Shown here: positions 57,913 through 64,000 of the stretch, piece by piece | How the letters are laid out: each line of letters begins with the position of its first letter | Position numbering within the stretch: the stretch's first letter is position 1 | Source of the DNA: Ruminococcus flavefaciens MA2007 | GTDB taxonomy: Bacteria; Bacillota; Clostridia; Oscillospirales; Ruminococcaceae | Assembly (NCBI RefSeq): GCF_000621845.1 | Contig: NZ_JHXF01000001.1 | Coordinates: 124,001 to 188,000, forward strand | DNA length: 64,000 nucleotides | Direction of reading: 5' to 3' | The notes under the pieces: generated by a model | The model's input: the letters and a program-made list of their open reading frames with translations, nothing else | What the model was told of the DNA's origin: nothing | Database searches by the model: none | Made by a program: the position numbers and the translations under genes

Positions 57913-60627
57913 ATGAAAAAGCTAAATAAGATAATGGCAGCACTTGTAGCTGCGGCAGTTTCCGCGGGCGCTACAGGCTCTATAGCATACGCAAACAGCG
58001 GCAAGGAGCAGGAAGCTCCTCAGGTCAAGGAGAAAAAAGAGACAGCGGAAAGCGCTTCAAGAGCCGACAACGGCGAGAACGCCTACAAGGACGAGACGGT
58101 TTACGTCCTCTGCAACAGCGATTCCTCCGTCAAGAACGTAGTCGTAAGCGACTGGCTGAAGAACGCTCCCGCACTGTCAAGCATTTCCGATATATCCGAC
58201 CTCAGCGACATCGTCAATGTAAAGGGCGACGAGACCTTTGAGGTATCGGACGGTAAGATAAGCTGGAATGCTGACGGCGACGACATCTACTACAAGGGCA
58301 ATTGCAAAAAGGACCTGCCCGTTGATGTTACTATGGAGTACTTCCTCGACGGCAAAAAGGTAACTCCCGAGAGTATCGTAGGCAAGAGCGGACACCTTGT
58401 TATCCGCTGGACATACAAGAACAACCAGAAGGTCACAAAGAAGATAGGCGGCACTGACAAGGAGATATATACTCCTTTCATGGCTGCAAGTGCGGCTCTG
58501 CTCAGCACTGACAAGTACCTCAACGTAGAGGTCACAAACGGCAAGGTCATCTCAGACGGCGAAAAGCTCATCGTTGTGGGCATGGCATTCCCAGGTCTGG
58601 GCGAGAGCCTTGACCTCGGCAGGATAGAGGGCATGGACGTTGATATCCCCGAGAGCTTCGAGCTTTCCGCAGACGTAAGAGGCTTCGAGATGAACACCTC
58701 TGTTACAGTGGTATCCAACGAGATATTCTCACAGCTGGATCTTGACGAGACAGTTGACATAGACGACGTTATGGGCAAGCTCAGGGAGCTCAGTGACGGC
58801 GCAAAGAAGCTCACCGACGGTACAGCTTCACTCTATGACGGCGTCAAGAAGCTCAACGGCGGCGCAGGCGACCTTACAAGCGGTATCGACAAGTTATTAT
58901 CGGGCTCTGCGGAGCTCAAAAACGGTGCGGCAGACCTGAATAACGGCGCTAAGAAGCTGGCTGACGGAGCTAAGACTCTCTCGGATTCCACAGGCAAATT
59001 CTCCGCAGGTCTCGGCAGCGCAAAGGACGGCTCTGCTAAGTTAAAGGACGGTATCGGTCAGGTAAGCGGCGGCGCAGCACAGCTCTCAGAGGGTATAGGC
59101 TCTGCAAAGAACGGTTCTGCGGCATTGGTCGACGGATTCGGCAAGGTAAGCGCAGGCGCAGACGCTCTCAGCAGCGGTCTCAAGGACGCAAAGACAGGCT
59201 CAGACGCTATGACGGAGGGCTTCACAAAGGTAAACGAGGGCGCAGCAGCTCTCAAAACAGGCGCAGATACACTCAGCGGCGGCGTTGGCAAGCTCACAGA
59301 CGGCAGCAAGCAGGTCAAGGACGGCTCTGCTAAGCTTTCCACAGGTGCGGCTGCACTTAACGACGGAGCTGCAAAGCTCAGCGAGTCCGCAGGACAGATG
59401 TCAACAGGCATAGGCTCTGCAAAGAGCGGCGCAGACAGCCTTGCAGAGGGTATTGCAAGCGCTAAGACAGGCGCGGCTTCACTGGTAAGCGGCGCTGACG
59501 CTCTCACAGCAGGAGCTTCACAGCTCAGCGACGGTATCGCACAGGCAGGAGCTTCTCTTGACACAACTATCACAGCAAACGAGCAGGCTCTTGCAGCATT
59601 GCAGGCATTATATCAGCAGTCTCCTTCACAGGAGCTTGCGGTGGCAATAGGCACATTACAGCAGACTATCGACGGTCAGAAGCAGATAGCGGCTTCTATG
59701 GCAGAGGGTGGAGCTCTCAGCACAGGTGCGGCTTCCGTAAAGAGCGGCGCAGCACAGCTTGGCGGCGGACTTGGACAGCTCAGCACAGGTCTTGAAGCTG
59801 CACAGGGCGGCTCAGCGGCATTACAGCAGGGACTTGCAAAGCTTGACGAGGGCGGCAAGGCACTGGCAGCAGGAGCTTCACAGCTCTCAGGCTCTACAGC
59901 ACAGCTCTCAAAGGGCGCGGCAGACCTGAGCACAGGCGCGGCTGCACTTGACGGCGGTATCGGTACTCTCGCAGGGGGCAGCGGTCAGCTCATAGGCGGT
60001 CTGGACTCCCTCGTAAAGGGACTTGAACAGCTCAGCGGCGGAAACACCACACTCAACGCAGGTCTTGGCAAGCTCTCGGCAGGCGCGGTTGACCTCAGCG
60101 GCGGTATCGGACAGCTCTCAAACGGCGCAGCAGCTCTGGACAGCGGTCTTGCACAGCTCGCACAGGGTTCACTCACACTTAACGGCGGTCTTGGACAGCT
60201 CAGCACAGGAGCAGCAGACCTTGACGGCGGACTTGCACAGCTCTATGGCGGCAGCTCACAGCTCAGCGGCGGTGCAAGGACTCTGTACGATTCCATAAAG
60301 CTTCTCAGCGGCGGCGCAGGCAAGCTTTCGGACGGCTCTGTGGCTCTGTACAACGGTATCGGCACATTAAAGGAAGGCGGCAAGACTCTTGCTGACGGCA
60401 CTCAGAAGCTGGAGGACGGCGCAAAGGAGCTCAACGACGGTATGGTCAAGTTCAACGACGAGGGCATATCAGTTCTCACAGGTGCAGTTGACAAGGCTCT
60501 TCCTGAGATGATAGACACATTCAAGGCGCTGAGAGAGGCTTCACAGGAGTACAACAGCTACTCAGGCATCTCGGATAAAATGGACGGCAGCGTCAAGTTC
60601 ATCTATCTGGTAGACGGAGCTAAGTAA
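57913..60627 (+). CDS. Secreted protein with X-X-X-Leu-X-X-Gly heptad repeats (YhgE-like partner of MMPL)
   Basis: A 904-aa protein with a signal peptide ending near ATGSIAYA (residues 1-27) and a globular N-terminal domain (to about 290). Then there are about 550 residues of Leu/Gly heptads such as GAAQLSEGIGSAKNGSAALV and DGAKKLTDGTASLYDGVKKL, predicted as a long rod. No C-terminal membrane anchor is visible, unlike YhgE/Pip proteins. It follows the MMPL gene, so it probably forms an external stalk or assembly partner. The ATG at 57913 follows AAGGAGAG. Confidence 0.82.
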   Translation: MKKLNKIMAALVAAAVSAGATGSIAYANSGKEQEAPQVKEKKETAESASRADNGENAYKDETVYVLCNSDSSVKNVVVSDWLKNAPALSSISDISDLSDIVNVKGDETFEVSDGKISWNADGDDIYYKGNCKKDLPVDVTMEYFLDGKKVTPESIVGKSGHLVIRWTYKNNQKVTKKIGGTDKEIYTPFMAASAALLSTDKYLNVEVTNGKVISDGEKLIVVGMAFPGLGESLDLGRIEGMDVDIPESFELSADVRGFEMNTSVTVVSNEIFSQLDLDETVDIDDVMGKLRELSDGAKKLTDGTASLYDGVKKLNGGAGDLTSGIDKLLSGSAELKNGAADLNNGAKKLADGAKTLSDSTGKFSAGLGSAKDGSAKLKDGIGQVSGGAAQLSEGIGSAKNGSAALVDGFGKVSAGADALSSGLKDAKTGSDAMTEGFTKVNEGAAALKTGADTLSGGVGKLTDGSKQVKDGSAKLSTGAAALNDGAAKLSESAGQMSTGIGSAKSGADSLAEGIASAKTGAASLVSGADALTAGASQLSDGIAQAGASLDTTITANEQALAALQALYQQSPSQELAVAIGTLQQTIDGQKQIAASMAEGGALSTGAASVKSGAAQLGGGLGQLSTGLEAAQGGSAALQQGLAKLDEGGKALAAGASQLSGSTAQLSKGAADLSTGAAALDGGIGTLAGGSGQLIGGLDSLVKGLEQLSGGNTTLNAGLGKLSAGAVDLSGGIGQLSNGAAALDSGLAQLAQGSLTLNGGLGQLSTGAADLDGGLAQLYGGSSQLSGGARTLYDSIKLLSGGAGKLSDGSVALYNGIGTLKEGGKTLADGTQKLEDGAKELNDGMVKFNDEGISVLTGAVDKALPEMIDTFKALREASQEYNSYSGISDKMDGSVKFIYLVDGAK

Positions 60628-60630
60628 TAA

Positions 60631-60658
60631 TGTAGGGAACGGCGCCCTCGCCGTTCCA
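60631..60658 (+). repeat. REP-like palindrome, GGAACGGCG/CGCCGTTCC arms
   Basis: TGTAGGGAACGGCG, CCCT, CGCCGTTCCACA. The head is TGTAGGG, and arms are unlike the other copies but paired. Confidence 0.75.
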
Positions 60659-60660
60659 CA

Positions 60661-60691
60661 AAAAAGGCAGTCCGTATGGACTGCCTTTTTT
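60661..60691 (+). terminator. Intrinsic terminator of the mmpL operon
   Basis: AAAAAGGCAGTCC/GGACTGCCTTTTT 13-bp stem with GTAT loop and T6. Confidence 0.92.
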
Positions 60692-60717
60692 ATTCGTAAT
60701 GCGTAATTAGTATATTT

Positions 60718-60742
60718 TGTAGGGGCGGCGTTCCGCCGCCCG
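60718..60742 (+). repeat. REP-like palindrome, GGCGGCG/CCGCCGCC arms
   Basis: TGTAGGGGCGGCG, TT, CCGCCGCCCG; the same core as the copy at 42292 in the RAYT gene. Confidence 0.9.
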
Positions 60743-60763
60743 TGCTAATAATATCGTAAGACG

Positions 60764-60788
60764 CGGGCGCCCAAAGGGCGCCCCTACA
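60764..60788 (-). repeat. REP-like palindrome, inverted orientation
   Basis: Reads TGTAGGGGCGCCC, TTT, GGGCGCCCG on the minus strand. It faces the 60718 copy, giving a BIME-like inverted pair. Confidence 0.85.
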
Positions 60789-60804
60789 AATGGCTAAAAA
60801 CTAA

Positions 60805-60884
60805 GGGCGGATAATATCCGCCCCTACACGGAACGCCGAGGCGTTCCCTGCTAATCACTATTCACTATGCACTAATCACTAAAT
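60805..60884 (-). repeat. REP-like palindrome, GGAACGCC hairpin and repeat tract
   Basis: Minus-strand TGTAGGGGCGGATATTATCC (60828 downward) ending CGCCC; GGAACGCC/GGCGTTCC (60830-60848); then CTAATCACTATTCACTATGC repeats (60851-60884) up to the lysC stop. Confidence 0.75.
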
Positions 60885-62222
60885 TTACTGCTTCTCGGAG
60901 TTGATGAACATATCGTATATTCTGCGGATAGCCTCGGGGAGGTCGTTCTCGCTTACGCCGATGATAACGTTCAGCTCGCTGGAGCCCTGATCTATCATCT
61001 TAACGTTGATACGCGCATGAGCCATAGAAGCAAATATACGTGCAACAGTACCGCGTGTGTTCTTCATTCTGCGTCCAACGACTGCTAAAAGTGCGATACC
61101 GTCCTCGATTTCGAGGTGATCGGGAGCAACAGCCTTGCGGAGGTCTGCAAGCACCTTGTCGCGTACTGCGTCAAGCTTCTCGGTGCTGAGAGTAATGCTC
61201 ATGGTGTCGATACCAGAGGGCATATGCTCGAATGAAAGACCGTTGTCGTAGAGCACCTTGAGTACCTTCATACCGAAGCCTGCTTCGTTGTTCATCATAG
61301 CCTTTTCGATATTGATAGTGCTGAAGCCCTTCTTGCCTGCGATACCTGTGATAGTATGGCTGAGGCTCTCCCTGCTGAAGTTGTAATCGTCGCTGACGAT
61401 CATAGTGCCTGCGTCCTCGGGAGCGTTAGTGTTTCTGATATTTATCGGGATACCTGCTGAGCGTACAGGGAAGATAGCGTCCTCGTGGAGAACAGAAGCT
61501 CCCATGTAAGCAAGCTCGCGGAGCTCACGGTATGTGATGACCTCGATAACATCGGGCTTGTCAACTATTCTCGGATCAGCTACGAGGAATCCGGAAACGT
61601 CTGTCCAGTTCTCGTAGATATCAGCCTTTACAGCGTTTGCGATGATAGAGCCTGTAACATCGGAGCCGCCGCGTGAGAATGTCTTGATGAAGCCCTCTGT
61701 AGTCCTGCCGTAGAAGCCCGGGATAACAGCGTTGTCCAGTCCCTTGAGCTTGTCGCGTACAGCCTTTACAGTATCGTCAAGGAGAAGTGAGCCCTTTGTA
61801 TCGAAGATGATAACGTCAGCTGCGTCAACGAAAGTGAAGTCCAGATACTTAGCAAGTACCTTGCCGTTGAGGTACTCGCCGCGGCTTGCAGCGAAGTCCT
61901 TGGTAGGACGAGCCTTGAGCTCCTTAACGATAGCGTCGAACTCGCTGTCGAGGGACATATCGATGCCCAGCTCGGAAATAATGCCGTTGTAGCGGTCCTT
62001 TATCATCTGGAAGTCCTTGGAGAAATCCATGCCGCTGCTTGCCAGCTCGCAGCACTTGTAGAGCATATCAGTTACCTTGATATCGTCGGAAAATCTCTTT
62101 CCGGGAGCAGAGGGAACAACGTATCTGCGCTTGTCATCGCTCTTGATGATAGCGGCTACCTTTTTGAACTGATTTGCGTCGGCAAGGGAGCTTCCGCCGA
62201 ACTTAACGACCTTATTACTCAT
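60885..62222 (-). CDS. lysC: Aspartokinase
   Basis: A 445-aa aspartate kinase, first step to lysine, threonine and methionine. KFGGSSLADANQFKKV is the N-terminal ATP-binding signature, with FSRGGSDVTGSIIA for aspartate binding, and two ACT domains at the C-terminus (about 300-445; FSTINIEKAMMNNEAGFGMK and LLAVVGRRMKNTRGTVARIF) for feedback inhibition. The ATG at 62222 is preferred over 62231 because AAAGGA is better spaced. It stands alone behind its own promoter. Which end product inhibits it cannot be read from sequence. Confidence 0.95.
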   Translation of the reverse strand: MSNKVVKFGGSSLADANQFKKVAAIIKSDDKRRYVVPSAPGKRFSDDIKVTDMLYKCCELASSGMDFSKDFQMIKDRYNGIISELGIDMSLDSEFDAIVKELKARPTKDFAASRGEYLNGKVLAKYLDFTFVDAADVIIFDTKGSLLLDDTVKAVRDKLKGLDNAVIPGFYGRTTEGFIKTFSRGGSDVTGSIIANAVKADIYENWTDVSGFLVADPRIVDKPDVIEVITYRELRELAYMGASVLHEDAIFPVRSAGIPINIRNTNAPEDAGTMIVSDDYNFSRESLSHTITGIAGKKGFSTINIEKAMMNNEAGFGMKVLKVLYDNGLSFEHMPSGIDTMSITLSTEKLDAVRDKVLADLRKAVAPDHLEIEDGIALLAVVGRRMKNTRGTVARIFASMAHARINVKMIDQGSSELNVIIGVSENDLPEAIRRIYDMFINSEKQ

Positions 62223-62266
62223 ATATATCATTCCTTTATTACATTGATAATTTTATAGCAATATAT

Positions 62267-62295
62267 ATTATATGCTATTTCACGTATGAAATCAA
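62267..62295 (-). promoter_or_regulatory. Promoter of lysC with a spacer palindrome
   Basis: On the minus strand TTGATT, 17-bp spacer, TATAAT. The spacer region contains TTTCATACGTGAAA, a 14-bp dyad that could be an operator. Confidence 0.75.
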
Positions 62296-62393
62296 TTGAC
62301 AGAAAGTCGAATTTCACCGCAGTAAAAACTGTGTTTTTGGTGAATACGCTTGTACGCCGCTGGCGGACAGTGGCGAGCCTTTAGCCTATAGCT

Positions 62394-62463
62394 TGTAGGG
62401 GCGGATATTATCCGCCCGAGGAAACGATGAAATTACTTTGTAGGGGCTGCCTTTGGCAGTCCG
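62394..62463 (+). repeat. Two REP-like palindromes in tandem
   Basis: TGTAGGGGCGGATATTATCC copy (62394-62418, same as 4173) and TGTAGGGGCTGCC/GGCAGTCCG copy (62439-62463). Confidence 0.88.
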
Positions 62464-62493
62464 CGGTTTCCGACGCAAATATAAACAGCTAAT

Positions 62494-62565
62494 TGTAGGG
62501 GCGGCGTTTCGCCGCCCGTATGGATACGCGATGTTGTTTGGCGGGCGACGGGACGTCGCCCCTAC
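62494..62565. repeat. Two REP-like palindromes in inverted orientation
   Basis: TGTAGGGGCGGCG/CGCCGCCCG (62494-62518) and, on the minus strand, TGTAGGGGCGACG/CGTCGCCCG (62542-62565). With 62394-62463 this gap holds four copies and no gene. Confidence 0.88.
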
Positions 62566-62577
62566 AGTCTAAAGGCT

Positions 62578-62606
62578 GAAAAAGGACTGCCTAAGCAGTC
62601 CCTTTT
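62578..62606 (-). terminator. Intrinsic terminator of rex
   Basis: On the minus strand AAAAGGGACTGC/GCAGTCCTTTTT with TTAG loop. Confidence 0.88.
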
Positions 62607-62649
62607 AGTTTTATTTGATTCATATAGTGCCGTAAGCGTTCGAGCTGGC

Positions 62650-63273
62650 TCAGCTCGCGTGACACCTTGCAAGCATTGCAAGAGTCAGGGAAATATTCTC
62701 ATTATGCACCGCAACGCCCTTGGGAGCGTTGAGATGTACTGCGGCAAAGTTCAGGATAAACCTTATCCCTGCCTCTGCCATACGGTCACAGACCTCTTGT
62801 GCCGCTGTTTCGGGCACGGTGATGATACCGATACGGATATCGTTTTCTCTGCAAAAGCTCTCCAGCTGGTCTATATGGCGGACGGGCTTGCCGTTTATTG
62901 AGCTCCCCACACTTTCCTTTTTGTGGTCAAAGCCGCATACTATATCAAAGCCGTAAGCCTCAAAGCCGTTGTACTCCAGCATAGCCCTGCCGAAGTTGCC
63001 CATGCCTGCCACAACTACCCTGTCGCGGTTCTCAAAGCCGAGGAATCTGCCGATATCGCTCATGAGCTCCGAGGTCATATACCCCACCTTCGGTCTGCCG
63101 CCGCTGCTCACAGAGGCGAGGTCTTTTCTCACCTGCACGTCGTTGAGCCCAAGAGCTTCGGCAATAGCCGTTGCGGATATATTGCCCTTTTTTCTTTCCT
63201 CGGGCAGCGACCTGAGATAATTGAAGTAAAGAGGCAGACGTGAGAGTGTCTGTGAGGTAATATTTTTGTCCAT
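62650..63273 (-). CDS. rex: Redox-sensing transcriptional repressor Rex
   Basis: A 207-aa NADH/NAD+-sensing repressor of fermentation and respiration genes. N-terminal winged helix (SATAIAEALGLNDVQVRKDL), Rossmann domain with VAGMGNFGRAML as the dinucleotide loop, and the closing LNFAAVHLNAPKGVAVHNEN typical of Rex. Dimeric, cytoplasmic. GGAGGTAT precedes the ATG. It is 21 bp downstream of the glutamate-synthase-like gene, so expression is linked to an NAD(P)H-using enzyme. Confidence 0.95.
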   Translation of the reverse strand: MDKNITSQTLSRLPLYFNYLRSLPEERKKGNISATAIAEALGLNDVQVRKDLASVSSGGRPKVGYMTSELMSDIGRFLGFENRDRVVVAGMGNFGRAMLEYNGFEAYGFDIVCGFDHKKESVGSSINGKPVRHIDQLESFCRENDIRIGIITVPETAAQEVCDRMAEAGIRFILNFAAVHLNAPKGVAVHNENISLTLAMLARCHAS

Positions 63274-63294
63274 ATTATACCTCCGTCAGAGGGC

Positions 63295-64000
63295 TCACTT
63301 GTTCTGCATATATTTATCCATAGCCGCAGCAGCCTTTTTGCCTGCGCCCATAGCGAGGATAACTGTAGCAGCTCCTGTTACAGCGTCGCCGCCTGCGTAA
63401 ACGCCCTCCTTGGATGTGAGACCGTCCTCGTCAGCGATGATACCGCCCCACTTCTGGGTGTCGAGACCTGCTGTAGTTGACTTGATAAGAGGATTAGGCG
63501 AAGTACCGATAGACATGATAACGCAGTCAGCCTCGATGTCAACGAATGCGCCCTCTATCGGAACAGGCTTTGCTCTGCCCGAAGCGTCAGGCTCTGAGAG
63601 CTCCATCTGCTGGCAGTGAACGCTCTTTACCCAGCCGTCCTCTGTAGCCTGTATCTCTATAGGATTTGTGAGGAACTTGAAGATGATGCCCTCTTCCTTA
63701 GCGTGCTCAACTTCCTCTGCTCTTGCAGGGAGCTCCGCCTCTGTACGTCTGTATACGATGTATACCTCAGCGCCCAGTCTCTTAGCGCAGCGTGCTGCGT
63801 CCATAGCAACGTTTCCGCCGCCTACGATAACAGCCTTTGTGCCTGCTTTTATAGGAGTAGCGCTGCCCTCTTTGTAGGCTTTCATGAGGTTGATACGTGT
63901 GAGGAACTCGTTAGCGGAATAAACGCCGTTGAGGTTCTCGCCGGGGATATTCATGAATCTCGGGAGGCCTGCACCTGAGCCAATGAATACGCTCTCGAAG
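63295..64000 (-). CDS. gltA: NADPH-dependent glutamate-synthase-type small subunit (GltA/NfnB-like), partial
   Basis: The C-terminal part (235 codons in the window) of an FAD/NAD(P)-binding oxidoreductase; the N-terminus is beyond the right edge. The frame stays open past the ATG at 63954 to the edge, reading FESVFIGSGAGLPRFMNIPG, the family's FAD-domain motif. GGGNVAMDAARCAKRLGAEV is the NADPH loop, and the ending GGDAVTGAATVILAMGAGKK matches GltD-type proteins. In Clostridia such proteins serve as glutamate synthase small chain or as the NfnB transhydrogenase subunit; which one cannot be decided without the missing part and its upstream neighbour. Confidence 0.9.
   Translation of the reverse strand, partial: FESVFIGSGAGLPRFMNIPGENLNGVYSANEFLTRINLMKAYKEGSATPIKAGTKAVIVGGGNVAMDAARCAKRLGAEVYIVYRRTEAELPARAEEVEHAKEEGIIFKFLTNPIEIQATEDGWVKSVHCQQMELSEPDASGRAKPVPIEGAFVDIEADCVIMSIGTSPNPLIKSTTAGLDTQKWGGIIADEDGLTSKEGVYAGGDAVTGAATVILAMGAGKKAAAAMDKYMQNK

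Noticed and set aside
58800-60450. Tandem DNA repeat array or CRISPR
   Set aside because: Protein heptads with diverged DNA; no constant repeat or spacer lengths.

Overview
The window looks like part of a chromosome of an anaerobic, plant-fibre-degrading Firmicute, most probably Ruminococcus or a close relative in the Oscillospiraceae. This is inferred from gene content: an origin-type noc-parA-parB-serS block with two parS sites, a flavodiiron protein, a sensory [FeFe]-hydrogenase homologue, cytoplasmic GH5, GH43 and GH51 enzymes, a T-box leader, and Gram-positive promoters and ribosome binding sites. No species was confirmed.

Layout. 0-4.2 kb: chromosome segregation (noc, two parS sites, parA, parB) and serS. 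4.2-7.6 kb: a 35-codon membrane-peptide gene, fprA, a ferredoxin:thioredoxin-reductase-like protein, a P-loop/GNAT fusion and thioredoxin. 8-11 kb: ECF sigma factor, its membrane-anchored probable anti-sigma partner, and exoA behind a terminator-like leader. 11.3-12.5 kb: GH5 glucanase. 13-16.2 kb: DUF2975, XRE regulator, two small membrane proteins and a DUF4173 protein. 16.4-17.3 kb: glycosyltransferase. 17.8-24.0 kb (minus): a TerY-P-type phosphorylation module (Zn-ribbon/LRR protein, atypical kinase, VWA protein, PP2C phosphatase, Gln-rich repeat protein) with a separately promoted membrane protein. 24.5-30.8 kb: sugar-binding lipoprotein plus membrane protein with degenerate GGDEF domain, an unknown protein, a coiled-coil DivIVA-like protein and a hydrogenase-like sensor. 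31-39 kb: arabinoxylan-type locus (esterase, GH43, solute-binding protein, two permeases, GH51). 39.4-43.3 kb (minus): T-box leader, a 126-aa protein, a REP-associated tyrosine transposase (RAYT), thrS and a DinB-like protein. 44.8-48.7 kb: SRP RNA, TPR protein, dnaX, ybaB, recR. 48.9-52.8 kb: two cyclophilin-like proteins and murA. 53-60.6 kb: MATE transporter, TetR regulator divergent from an MMPL/heptad-repeat pair. 60.9-64 kb (minus): aspartokinase, rex and a glutamate-synthase-like subunit running off the end.

The most unusual material is between the genes. (i) About twenty 21-30-bp palindromes headed by GTAGGGG have arms that covary; two lie in frame inside the RAYT gene, so this looks like a REP/RAYT system in a Firmicute. 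(ii) Three copies of a ~175-bp string of hairpins. (iii) Two copies of a ~330-bp foldback element, each in the loop of the terminator of a glycoside hydrolase gene and each carrying the same ~60-bp hairpin cassette in a different arm, giving natural filled-site/empty-site pairs. (iv) AT-rich heptamer-like tracts next to them. Regulatory DNA of note: three TGAC-N5-GTCA sites between tetR and mmpL, and a long inverted repeat in the mmpL leader.

No tRNA, rRNA or CRISPR array was seen.
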